Positions 8,409 through 15,356 of a stretch of DNA of 64,000 nucleotides are shown here, piece by piece. The stretch's first letter is position 1. Every line of letters starts with the position of its first letter. The notes beneath the pieces were generated by a model that was given only the letters and a program-made list of their open reading frames with translations, was not told the origin of the DNA and searched no databases. Made by a program: the position numbers and the translations under genes. Source of the DNA: Meiothermus sp. (lineage in GTDB: Bacteria > Deinococcota > Deinococci > Deinococcales > Thermaceae); the NCBI RefSeq assembly GCF_026004115.1, contig NZ_BPIM01000001.1, positions 1,550,001 through 1,614,000 on the forward strand. Reading direction: 5' to 3'.

Positions 8409-8545
8409 CGGCTATACACCACCCATCCCAAAAGAAGCACGGCCATCCAGGGCATCAGGTTGCACAGCGAAAGCCTGCGCAAGCGGCAGGACATCCAGCC
8501 GCGCAGGCGATCCGCAAAAGCCTTAGCTGGTTGATGAGTGTTCAT
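8405..8545 (-). CDS. 46-residue single-pass membrane protein with two cysteines
   Basis: A short frame encodes 46 residues: a basic N-terminal part (ADRLRGWMSCRLRRLSLC) followed by one hydrophobic helix (MPWMAVLLLGWVV) and YSR. Its stop overlaps the start of the TlpA/Lgt-like gene in an ATGA junction. Its ATG lies 6 bp behind a perfect -10 box (TATAAT), itself 17 bp after TTGCAT, so the transcript would be leaderless. An operator-like palindrome fills the spacer. The promoter and coupling make it a likely real gene. I do not recognise the family; the Cys residues and company suggest a part in thiol or metal handling. Confidence 0.65.
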   Translation of the reverse strand: MNTHQPAKAFADRLRGWMSCRLRRLSLCNLMPWMAVLLLGWVVYSR

Positions 8546-8551
8546 AATACC

Positions 8552-8580
8552 ATTATACCCCCAGGGGATATAACATGCAA
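8552..8580 (-). promoter_or_regulatory. promoter with CstR/CsoR-like operator in the spacer
   Basis: Minus strand TTGCAT (8575-8580), 17-bp spacer, TATAAT (8552-8557). The palindrome TTATACCCCCAGGGGATATAA covers the spacer and -10, so a bound repressor would block polymerase. Confidence 0.7.
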
Positions 8581-8612
8581 ATAATTTGGCTTTGTCGAGT
8601 CGGAGGTCTTTA

Positions 8613-8633
8613 TATACCCGTACCAGGTATAAA
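8613..8633 (+). promoter_or_regulatory. operator-like palindrome before the secreted unknown protein
   Basis: TATACCCGTACCAGGTATA precedes and overlaps a -10-like TATAAA (8628-8633). It is similar to the other ATACCC/GGGTAT sites. The -35 at the matching distance is poor. Confidence 0.45.
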
Positions 8634-8692
8634 ATCTAAATTTGGCTCAAGCTACATAGTGTTGACATTGTAGAAATACAATTGTTTTGGGT

Positions 8693-8711
8693 AAATACCC
8701 AGTAGGGATAT
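8693..8711 (+). promoter_or_regulatory. second operator-like site before the secreted unknown protein
   Basis: AAATACCCAGTAGGGATAT, a degenerate ATACCC/GGGTAT palindrome, lies 17 bp before the start codon and about 80 bp after the first site. A TTGACA occurs between them at 8662-8667. Confidence 0.4.
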
Positions 8712-8727
8712 CCACAGGAGGTAATAA

Positions 8728-9372
8728 ATGCGACTAATTGTTTTCTTGATGCTTGTGCTAGGCTTTGTACAAGCCCAACCGCTTACCCTGGGGGAGCAGT
8801 ATTTACTTCGCGGTTACACCGGGAATGCGATGGGCAAAATATGGGCAAGCGCACTGCGTTTTGAGGGGGTTGAGGTGCTCACCAACAGCAGCTCGATCTG
8901 CGCCAGCCTGAGCGGTGCAGCCATCGCTAGCTACCTGGAGGCCCGACCCAACGCGCAGCTAGCCAGCGTGGCCCTCTCCACTCCAGAAGATGCCCTGCGG
9001 TTAGTAAGCTTTCGGCAGCCAGCCCTAGCGCTCATCTTCGGAGGACAGACCGATGCTGCAACCAACAACGCCCTGGTAAAAGGGGTGTTGGCCGAAGCGG
9101 CCCAGCGCAATTACGGTGGGGCTATCTTCATCCACGTGCGCACCTGGGGTCTGGGCTCGGTGGGCCAAGCCGCCAAAGAGGACGCCAGTATCCGCCGCTA
9201 CCTTAGTGCGAAGAATAACCTCTTTGCAGTGCTGGTAGATGGTAACGCAGGTGAGGTGCGGGTAGCGCAGGTCAGGATCAACGCCTCCTCAGGGGACCAG
9301 GAGGTGGCCCAGGTGCTGGGTAGTCAGAAAATGGGAGAAGCCTGGCTGGCCTTATTCCGTCGTTCGTTGTAG
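8728..9372 (+). CDS. secreted protein of unknown function
   Basis: A 214-residue protein with a clear signal peptide (MRLIVFLMLVLGFVQAQ, cleavage near residue 17). I do not recognise the mature part. It alternates strands and helices (PALALIFGGQTDAATNN, GGAIFIHVRTWG, NLFAVLVDG) and has one Cys in SSSICASLSG. A strong ribosome site (CAGGAGGT) precedes the ATG. It stands alone, ends in a strong terminator and is preceded by two operator-like palindromes of the CstR/CsoR type, so it likely belongs to the sulfur or copper response. A periplasmic binding or shielding role is possible but unproven. Confidence 0.75.
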   Translation: MRLIVFLMLVLGFVQAQPLTLGEQYLLRGYTGNAMGKIWASALRFEGVEVLTNSSSICASLSGAAIASYLEARPNAQLASVALSTPEDALRLVSFRQPALALIFGGQTDAATNNALVKGVLAEAAQRNYGGAIFIHVRTWGLGSVGQAAKEDASIRRYLSAKNNLFAVLVDGNAGEVRVAQVRINASSGDQEVAQVLGSQKMGEAWLALFRRSL

Positions 9373-9399
9373 TTGATGAAAAGAGTAGTTGGTTAAAGG

Positions 9400-9438
9400 A
9401 CGTCACGTCTTTTTATCAGAAAAGACGTGACGTTTTTT
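9400..9438. terminator. bidirectional intrinsic terminator
   Basis: ACGTCACGTCTTTT and AAAAGACGTGACGT form a 14-bp stem with a short loop and T-runs on both sides. It separates the convergent secreted-protein gene and PCu(A)C gene. Confidence 0.9.
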
Positions 9439-9868
9439 AACGCATTTCCACAGTTAGGGTAAAAGTCACCTTAGTCCCATCCTCGAGCCTGAGGGTCAGA
9501 GTTACTTTCTGCCCTTCGGCCAGGGGCTTGGGGTTTTTCTCGCGCAGGCCGTAGAGCATTAAGTGGTAGCCGCCGGGCAGAATCTTGAGGCGGCCCTTGG
9601 CCGGCACGGTCAGGGCGTCCACCCGCCGCATCGCCGACAGGTCGAGGTGCTGGTCGTTACCGGCTTGGGTGGTCTGATGGAATTCCACCCGCGTGGCGAT
9701 GGGGGTGCTGGCCCCCACGATGCGGATCGGCTTATCGGTGGGGTTGTAAAGCACCAGGTAGGCCGCGGTAATGTTGCCCGGCACCCGCCGCACCCAGCCT
9801 TCCTCGAGCCGCAGCGTGGGCTGGGCCAGGGCCAGTCCAGCAAACAAAAGCAAAGATAACCATCGCAT
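9437..9868 (-). CDS. PCu(A)C-type periplasmic copper chaperone
   Basis: A 143-residue protein with a signal peptide (MRWLSLLLFAGLALAQ) and a PCu(A)C cupredoxin-like fold. Copper ligands follow the family pattern: VEFHQTT, then LSAMRRVD, then PGGYHLMLYGL, giving the His/Met set that holds Cu(I). Such proteins deliver copper to CuA of cytochrome oxidase or to nitrous oxide reductase. It is the last gene of a minus-strand run with nosY, nosL, nosF and nosD-type genes, which supports copper insertion into a periplasmic enzyme. Confidence 0.9.
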   Translation of the reverse strand: MRWLSLLLFAGLALAQPTLRLEEGWVRRVPGNITAAYLVLYNPTDKPIRIVGASTPIATRVEFHQTTQAGNDQHLDLSAMRRVDALTVPAKGRLKILPGGYHLMLYGLREKNPKPLAEGQKVTLTLRLEDGTKVTFTLTVEMR

Positions 9869-9883
9869 AAACGTCTCTACAGT

Positions 9884-10636
9884 TTACCGGTCGCGTCGGG
9901 TAAAACGCCAACCCGCGCCGAAAAACCCCATTCCTATCGCCAAGAGACCCACAGCCACCGGTAGAAGCCCCCCTGTGTAGCCTAGAAACTCCTTAAGCAA
10001 GTACCCCGTGGGCCCCACCAGCACCGGGGCTTCCAGCGCATACAGCAGGCCCACCCTAAACATCTCCAGGGGATTCAGCAGCACTGCCGAGAGCAAGAAA
10101 CCTTCCAGCGGATAGTCCCGCAACGCTACCGCCAGCCCGACCACCAGAGGGTCGTAGGCCAGTACCAGCATCCCCCACGCCAGCAAGCCCACCCCCAGTG
10201 CTCGGGCAGGCTCGAGGCCCGCCCCCACCCAGCCCGCCAGGGCTACCCAGACCCACAGAAGGCCCAGCCCACTGAGCATCAGGAGGCTGGCAGCCTTGCT
10301 CCCCAAGCCCAGCAGCCCTGCCGCCAGGGCCAGCCCGGCCAGAATGGGCAGGCTAAAGCCCAGACCCACCCCCAGCACCCCGAAGAGATAGAGCTGTGCT
10401 GGGCTCTGGGGCATCCCGGCCCAGAAGGCCCAGTCTTCCCGCAGGGTCAGCAGGGGTACGCTCAAGGCCAACACAAAAGGCGGCAACAAGAGCGCCAGCG
10501 AGGCAAAAAGCGAGACCACCGCCACCGCCTCGCCCCGGCCCAGGAAGGCCAGGGCCAGCAGGGGCAGCAGTACTACCGGGGCCAGGGCCCAGGGGTTGCG
10601 CAAAAGGGCTTTGGCATACAGGGGCAGGAGGGCCAT
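9884..10636 (-). CDS. NosY-like ABC permease
   Basis: About 250 residues, mostly hydrophobic, with roughly six membrane helices, in the style of the ABC-2/NosY permeases. It starts two bases after the stop of the NosL-like gene (ATG at 10636; a GTG at 10642 would overlap that stop in a GTGA junction). With the NosF-like ATPase and NosD-like protein it would form the membrane machine that, in nitrous-oxide reducers, supports sulfur or copper supply for the NosZ metal site. No NosZ is in the window, so the target here is open. Confidence 0.75.
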   Translation of the reverse strand: MALLPLYAKALLRNPWALAPVVLLPLLALAFLGRGEAVAVVSLFASLALLLPPFVLALSVPLLTLREDWAFWAGMPQSPAQLYLFGVLGVGLGFSLPILAGLALAAGLLGLGSKAASLLMLSGLGLLWVWVALAGWVGAGLEPARALGVGLLAWGMLVLAYDPLVVGLAVALRDYPLEGFLLSAVLLNPLEMFRVGLLYALEAPVLVGPTGYLLKEFLGYTGGLLPVAVGLLAIGMGFFGAGWRFTRRDR

Positions 10637-10638
10637 GG

Positions 10639-11142
10639 TCACCTGCCGTAGCCGGGTACCCAGGCTTGCTTGCGACCCCGCGCGAGGAGCTCGTTCCAGC
10701 GCAGTTTTTCTCCGGCGTGTTGGGGGCGCTCTTTCAGGTAAGCCTCCAGGGCTGTGCTGCTGCTAAAAGCCAGCAAGCCCACCCCCATGGGGGTACGAAT
10801 GCGTTCATTGAACAAAAAATGGGCCTCTTGGGTCGGAATAAAGCGGGCCTCGCGGCGCTCGGAGGTGGCAAAATCGGCCACGTAGAGCTCCTTGGGGGTG
10901 GCCTGGGGGCCGCCGTAACCCAGTAGATGGTCGAGCAGGCAGCCTACGTCGTCGTACTGGTAAACCTTTCCGGTACTGGTCACCATCTGGGCCGCGTAGC
11001 GGGCGTCCAGGATGGTCATGTTGCAGTAGGGGCAGGCATCCACCCCTACCCGCAAGGGCCGGGCTGCGGCCAGCGCGGGTTGCAATAGTCCAAAGCCCAG
11101 GGGCAGGGCCAGCAGTCCTTTGATGATGGTGCGTCGTTGCAT
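10639..11142 (-). CDS. NosL-family copper lipoprotein-like protein (first copy)
   Basis: A 167-residue exported protein with an N-terminal RR-type signal (MQRRTIIKGLLALPLGFGLL). The metal site is CPYCNMTI near residue 42, the NosL copper-binding Cys/Met motif, followed by RYAAQMV and a C-terminal FNERIRTPMG region as in NosL. There is no lipobox Cys in the signal. The ATG at 11142 has GGAG upstream; a longer frame upstream runs through a degenerate repeat and is not needed. NosL gives Cu(I) to apo-NosZ in denitrifiers. Confidence 0.85.
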   Translation of the reverse strand: MQRRTIIKGLLALPLGFGLLQPALAAARPLRVGVDACPYCNMTILDARYAAQMVTSTGKVYQYDDVGCLLDHLLGYGGPQATPKELYVADFATSERREARFIPTQEAHFLFNERIRTPMGVGLLAFSSSTALEAYLKERPQHAGEKLRWNELLARGRKQAWVPGYGR

Positions 11143-11224
11143 AGAGGCTCCTTGTGGTCTCGTGTCAAAGAATTTGGCGCGCAATACAGTCCCCTCGATG
11201 AGCCGCACATTGCAATTTTTGGGA

Positions 11225-11274
11225 CAATCTACGTGCTTCAAAACGTGCCGCAAAACAAGGTATCGGTGCGCCAG
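11225..11274. repeat. short degenerate repeat, copy b
   Basis: Partner of 7086-7135 (about 41 of 50 positions equal). It lies in the 176-bp gap between the two NosL-family genes, where nothing else was recognised. Confidence 0.6.
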
Positions 11275-11318
11275 CAGGGCCGAGGGTATGAACAAGCCCC
11301 CGGCCCAAGCGTCTGGGT

Positions 11319-11984
11319 TTATTTGAGCAGGCCGGCGTGTTTGGCCAGGAGGTTCACCAGGTTCATCTCAGGCAGGGGGGCCAGATCCAGCAGGGTCTGC
11401 CAGTCCAGGATACGGGTGCGGCCTAAGTCGGGGTTTTTGCGGGCAAAGACCTCCGCTTCTACCTTGGAACTGAAGGCGGCAATTTTTGCATCCATCACCA
11501 CCCAGCCGCGCTTCTCACCCCACAGGTAGACGGCCTGGCGGGCGGGCATCAGCCGTACAGCTTCGGGGCCTTTGGCAGGGTCGTAAAGCCCCCGGTCGGC
11601 CACGTAGAAGGTGCTGCCCACCCCGTCGCGCAAGCCGTAGATCCAGGCATAGTTGACCATGCAGGCGATGGACTCGAAGTGAATGGCCTCCATTCCCTTT
11701 TGCGGCTCTTTGAGGGCAATCTGGCTGTAGGTCTGCTCGAAGAAGCCCGGAGTAAAGGTGCGGTTCATCCAGGCCCCGGGGGCCGGGGTCTTGAGGGGCA
11801 TCGAGCAGAAGGCGCAGGTGCCCTGCTCCCAGGGGATAGACTTGGCGGGGATGGTTTCCAGATTGGCCGGGGCGGCGGAGGGGGCTTGCATCTGCTGCAT
11901 ATGCTGGGCCAGGGCCTGCGAAAGCGCAGTCGAAGCGCCTAAAGCCGAAAGCATCTTGATCACTTCACGACGGTTCTTGTACAT
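11319..11984 (-). CDS. NosL-family protein (second, divergent copy)
   Basis: A 221-residue exported protein with a twin-Arg-type N-terminus (NRREVIKMLSALGASTALS). A Met-rich stretch (QHMQQMQ) follows, then the metal motif CAFCSMPL near residue 58 and a NosL-like C-terminal part (ARQAVYLWGEKRGWVVMDAKIAAF). It is longer than the first copy and differs in the metal loop. Its start overlaps the end of the NosF-like gene by 20 bp, so translation is probably coupled. Two NosL-type chaperones in one operon suggests two copper sites or two partners. Confidence 0.8.
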   Translation of the reverse strand: MYKNRREVIKMLSALGASTALSQALAQHMQQMQAPSAAPANLETIPAKSIPWEQGTCAFCSMPLKTPAPGAWMNRTFTPGFFEQTYSQIALKEPQKGMEAIHFESIACMVNYAWIYGLRDGVGSTFYVADRGLYDPAKGPEAVRLMPARQAVYLWGEKRGWVVMDAKIAAFSSKVEAEVFARKNPDLGRTRILDWQTLLDLAPLPEMNLVNLLAKHAGLLK

Positions 11985-12603
11985 GGTTCACACTGCCTTG
12001 TTCTACTACCCGGCCGTTTTCCAGGCGGATAAACCGCTCGGCCAGGCGCGAAATTTCTTCTTGCCGGTGAGCCGACAAAATAACCAGTCCACCCATGGTC
12101 AGGTGGGCCGAGAGCCAGTCCTGCAAGCGGTTTAGGCCTTCGGTATCCAGGGCCGCGGCTGGTTCGTCCAGAAGCCAGAGCGGCGGGTAACCCATGAGCC
12201 CGGCCGCCAGGGCCAGCCGCTGCCGCCAGCCGCCCGAGAGCTGGGCTACGGGGCGCTTGTAGTGGGCCTGTAAGCCCATGCGCTCCAGGGCCTCGTCCTT
12301 GTCTGCCGAACCTGCACCCTTGAGCCGTCGGGCTGCTTCCAGTACCTCTTCTACCCGCAGGGTAGCGGGAAAGGTCAGGTGCTGGGGGATATAAGCGCGG
12401 CCTCGAGCCGCCCCCAGACTGCGGGGGTCGTGTCCGAAGAGCCGCACCAGGCCGCCATCGGGCTTTAGCCGCCCGGCCAGCAGGCCCAAAAGGGTGCTTT
12501 TCCCGGCCCCGTTGGGGCCCAGCAGGGCCAGGCTGCCCGCCTCCAGGCGAAGACTCACCCCTTCCAGGCGGCCTTTTTTGCGCAGGTCTACGACCTCAAC
12601 CAT
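11965..12603 (-). CDS. NosF-like ABC transporter ATPase
   Basis: A 212-residue single nucleotide-binding domain: Walker A GPNGAGKST near residue 33, Q-loop IPQHLTF, signature LSGGWRQRLALA, Walker B LWLLDEPAAALD and the H-loop in SAHRQEE. Position between nosD- and nosL/nosY-type genes identifies it as NosF-like. It would energise the NosY-like permease. It overlaps the 5' end of the NosL copy downstream and the 3' end of nosD upstream. Confidence 0.88.
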   Translation of the reverse strand: MVEVVDLRKKGRLEGVSLRLEAGSLALLGPNGAGKSTLLGLLAGRLKPDGGLVRLFGHDPRSLGAARGRAYIPQHLTFPATLRVEEVLEAARRLKGAGSADKDEALERMGLQAHYKRPVAQLSGGWRQRLALAAGLMGYPPLWLLDEPAAALDTEGLNRLQDWLSAHLTMGGLVILSAHRQEEISRLAERFIRLENGRVVEQGSVNHVQEPS

Positions 12604-13784
12604 AACCCTCCCAGCAGGCTCAAAAAGGCCAGCCCCACAAAGCCGGGCGCTATGCCCGCGGTGGGCCGCGCGGCGGGCCGGGCTTCCGAATCGGCCAGGG
12701 ACAGCATCCGCAGCCCCGGCACCCGGGCCTCGGCGGTCTCCCAGAGCACTACCCCCGGTGAGAGGGCCAAAAGGCTCAGGTCGGGTTGGCGCGCACTGAG
12801 CAGCGCAAAGCTGCTGCTAGGCAGGTGGGGGATGGGCAGGGGATAGGCCCGATCGAAGGCGTTGCCCCGCAGGCGTACCCTGGCTCTAGGGTCGTCGACC
12901 GCCAGGTCGTGCAGGTTGCCCATAAAAGTGTTGCTGGTAGCGAAGAGGGTGTTCTGGTCGGTGTCGCGGGCGAAGAGCAAGGCGGTGCCGTTGTTCTCAA
13001 AGCGATTGCCCTCGAGGCGGGTGTCCCTCGAGTCCAGCGACAAAAGCCCAACAGTACTCTGCACGAAGCGATTGTTTTTCAGTACAGTTTTCCATTCCTC
13101 TTGCAACAAAAGCCCGTAGCGCAGAGGCCCTACTTCCTGGGCGAAGGTGTTGTCTTCCACCCGGTTTTCGGCCCCGTGCATGAGGGCCGAGCCTACCCGG
13201 TTGCGCTGGCTGTGGTTGCCCCTCACCTGGGCCTGGTAGGTAAACATCAGGTGCAGGCCGTAGCGTTCGCTCGCCTCGACCCGGTTACCCTCCACCACCA
13301 CCCGCTCACCGTACTCCACGTAGAGGTTGTCCAGGAATCCGCTGATGCGGTTGTTCAGGAGCACCACGTTGTCGCTGCGATAGGTCTGTAGGCCGGGGGC
13401 TACCCCGGTGCCCGAGATTGTGGAGCTTTCGACCCTTGCCCCATTAGATTGCTCAATCCGGATACCCCCGGTAACACCCTCTGCCCGCAGGCCCCGCACC
13501 ATACAGCCCGCGCACTTGTAGAGCACCAGGGCTGCATCGGGCTCGTAGAAGTCGTCGCCGGGGCCTACGCCCCGCACCTCGAGGCCCTCCACCACAATCC
13601 CGGGGGCCGATAGCAGAAGCCCGCTGCCCCTGCCGCCCGCATCCAGCACCGCCCCCGGGCGGGCCACCAGGCGCACCCCCGGGGTGCTAATCTCCCAGGG
13701 ACCACGGTAAACACCCGCCTCCAGCACCACGGTCTGGCCCGGGAGCAAAGGGGGAGGGGGAGCAGGGGGATGCAGTATCAGCAT
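12588..13784 (-). CDS. NosD-like right-handed beta-helix protein
   Basis: A 398-residue protein of repeated beta-helix coils, with NosD-type turns such as GNRVEASERYGLHLMFTYQ, NRVGSALMHG and NNRISGFLDNLYVEYG. NosD proteins are periplasmic partners of NosFY in maturing nitrous oxide reductase. The N-terminus lacks an obvious signal peptide from this ATG, although export is expected, so the true start may lie further upstream or use another codon. A hydrophobic segment at the C-terminus (GFVGLAFLSLLGGLWL) may anchor it. It overlaps nosF by 16 bp. Confidence 0.85.
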   Translation of the reverse strand: MLILHPPAPPPPLLPGQTVVLEAGVYRGPWEISTPGVRLVARPGAVLDAGGRGSGLLLSAPGIVVEGLEVRGVGPGDDFYEPDAALVLYKCAGCMVRGLRAEGVTGGIRIEQSNGARVESSTISGTGVAPGLQTYRSDNVVLLNNRISGFLDNLYVEYGERVVVEGNRVEASERYGLHLMFTYQAQVRGNHSQRNRVGSALMHGAENRVEDNTFAQEVGPLRYGLLLQEEWKTVLKNNRFVQSTVGLLSLDSRDTRLEGNRFENNGTALLFARDTDQNTLFATSNTFMGNLHDLAVDDPRARVRLRGNAFDRAYPLPIPHLPSSSFALLSARQPDLSLLALSPGVVLWETAEARVPGLRMLSLADSEARPAARPTAGIAPGFVGLAFLSLLGGLWLRS

Positions 13785-13990
13785 GATTCAGCCAGGCGAC
13801 AGGCTGTGCCTGCCAGACGGAGAGCAAACTTATGGTGGTTACGCAGTACCAGCAGCGAGGCTTCGCCACAACGGCTACACAGCCGCTCGTGCAGGGCGGC
13901 GTGCTCGCTAAACCGGCAGGGGCGGCCCCCGGTTAAGCAGAGGGAAAGCCGGGCGCAGGTGGGGCCTGGGGGCCTCGAGCGGCTCCGGCC
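13778..13990 (-). other. open frame with a CxxC ribbon, start unclear
   Basis: A 70-codon minus-strand frame runs into the NosD-like start and contains CSRCGEASLLVLRNHHK, which looks like half of a zinc or copper ribbon, plus several other Cys. It has no ATG/GTG/TTG in a sensible place and overlaps the end of the DUF2946-like gene in another frame. It may be a real small gene with a CTG start, the true C-terminus of the neighbour after a frameshift, or chance. Confidence 0.3.
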
Positions 13991-14285
13991 TTACACCTGC
14001 TTGCGGCACTGGCCGCGGCACTGAAACGATGGGCAGAGCCCCGTCACTAAAGCCGCCGATGATGCACAGGGGGCAGTGGGGCTGGTGGGTATGGGTGGGG
14101 GTAGGGGTGGGTTGGGTGTGGGAAGCCCCCCCCTGGAAAGTGCAAATAAATGCGTCCGGCAGGAAACCCACCGGGAGTACCTGTGTGCGGGGGTCGCGCA
14201 AGGCGTACTGGCTCGAGACCACCAGCACCAGCCCCACCAGGAAGGAAATCCAGAGCGGGTGGCGGGCTTGGGCTGCAGCAGGCAT
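13908..14285 (-). CDS. DUF2946-like exported copper-associated protein
   Basis: A 125-residue protein with one N-terminal membrane helix (LWISFLVGLVLVVSSQYAL), a Thr/Pro/His-rich linker and the motif HTHQPHCPLCII near residue 67. The HxxxCPLC pattern after such a linker is what DUF2946 proteins, often near copper genes, show. It is the first gene of the minus-strand nos-type copper operon. The ATG lies 11 bp behind a perfect TATAAT, with an operator-like palindrome just upstream. Function is inferred from context; the C-terminal third is unlike other members that I recall. Confidence 0.6.
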   Translation of the reverse strand: MPAAAQARHPLWISFLVGLVLVVSSQYALRDPRTQVLPVGFLPDAFICTFQGGASHTQPTPTPTHTHQPHCPLCIIGGFSDGALPIVSVPRPVPQAGVRPEPLEAPRPHLRPAFPLLNRGPPLPV

Positions 14286-14303
14286 ATATTGAAATCATTA
14301 TAG

Positions 14304-14325
14304 CTACCCCCCCTATAGGGGCAAA
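14304..14325 (-). promoter_or_regulatory. operator-like palindrome at the nos-type operon promoter
   Basis: CTACCCCCCCTATAGGGGCAAA sits between a TTGCCC-like -35 and a perfect TATAAT (14297-14302) on the minus strand. It resembles CsoR-type sites (TACCCC...GGGGTA). Confidence 0.65.
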
Positions 14326-14334
14326 CGTCCCAGA

Positions 14335-14363
14335 TCGCATATCCCCCAGGGGTATGTTATACT
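14335..14363 (+). promoter_or_regulatory. trxB promoter with operator-like palindrome
   Basis: TCGCAT (14335-14340), a 17-bp spacer and TATACT (14358-14363). ATATCCCCCAGGGGTAT (14339-14355) fills the spacer, as at other promoters of the proposed CstR/CsoR regulon. Confidence 0.65.
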
Positions 14364-14409
14364 TTGTGCTGAAGTGCCAGCACTAAGCTGGCAAAAGGAG
14401 AACTTGCTT

Positions 14410-15348
14410 ATGAACCAACTCTACGACGTGGTGATTATTGGGGGCGGCCCTGCCGGGCTGACCGCCGGCATTTACACCGGCCGGGCCAACCTGAAGACCC
14501 TTATTCTGGAAAAAGGCCTGCCCGGCGGCCAGATTGCCCAGACCGAGGAGGTCGAAAACTACCCCGGCTTTCCTGAGCCCATTGGCGGGGCCGAGCTTTC
14601 TGAGCGCATGGTGCAGCAGGCCAAGCGCTTTGGGGCCGAGATCGCCATGGACGAGGCCCAGGGCATAGAGAAATCCCTTGAGGGCTTTGTGGTCAAGGGC
14701 TACGAGCAAGACTACCGCGCCCGCACGGTGATTCTGGCCACCGGGGCCAACCCCAAAAAACTGGGTGTGCCCGGTGAAGAAAAGTTCTATGGCCGGGGGG
14801 TGAGCACCTGTGCGACCTGCGACGGCTTCTTCTACCGGGGCAAGGAAGTGGTGGTGGTAGGCGGGGGCGATGCTGCGGTGGAAGAGGGCCTATTTCTGAC
14901 CAAGTTTGCCAGCAAGGTTACCCTGGTGCACCGCCGCGACGTCCTGCGGGCCAACAAGACCGCCCAGGCCCGGGCCCTGGCCCACCCCAAGATGCACTTC
15001 ATCTGGGACACCGTGGTAGAGGAAGTGCTGGGCGAAGAGACCGTGACCGGGGTGCGCCTCAAGAACCTCAAGACCGGCCAGGTCTACGACTACCCCACCG
15101 ATGGGGTCTTTATCTTCATCGGGCACGAACCCAACACCGGCTTCTTGAAGGGCCAGGTGGAGTTGCGCCCGGATGGCTACGTGGCGGTGAAGGACGAAAT
15201 TTTTACCTCGGTACCGGGGCTCTTTGCTGCCGGCGACGTGGCTGATCCCATCTACCGCCAGCTTTCCACCAGCGTGGGGGCCGGCACCCGCGCAGCCATG
15301 ATGGCCGAGCGCTACCTGGCCGAGCTGGAGCACGCCGCCGTGCATTAG
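14410..15348 (+). CDS. trxB: thioredoxin reductase
   Basis: A 312-residue flavoprotein that passes electrons from NADPH to thioredoxin. It shows the FAD motif [14 protein letters not shown] at the start, the redox disulfide [11 protein letters not shown] near residue 135, the NADPH motif [14 protein letters not shown] and the C-terminal FAD motif LFAAGDVAD. Length matches the low-molecular-weight bacterial family. The ATG at 14410 has AAAAGGAG upstream. Its promoter carries an operator-like palindrome and it is divergent from the copper operon, which suggests control by sulfur or copper stress. Confidence 0.95.
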   Translation: MNQLYDVVIIGGGPAGLTAGIYTGRANLKTLILEKGLPGGQIAQTEEVENYPGFPEPIGGAELSERMVQQAKRFGAEIAMDEAQGIEKSLEGFVVKGYEQDYRARTVILATGANPKKLGVPGEEKFYGRGVSTCATCDGFFYRGKEVVVVGGGDAAVEEGLFLTKFASKVTLVHRRDVLRANKTAQARALAHPKMHFIWDTVVEEVLGEETVTGVRLKNLKTGQVYDYPTDGVFIFIGHEPNTGFLKGQVELRPDGYVAVKDEIFTSVPGLFAAGDVADPIYRQLSTSVGAGTRAAMMAERYLAELEHAAVH

Positions 15349-15356
15349 GGGGTGCC

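Noticed and set aside
9437-14285. Calling the region a denitrification (nitrous oxide reductase) cluster
   Set aside because: No nosZ, nosR or other nitrogen-oxide gene is present, so only maturation-type genes can be stated.
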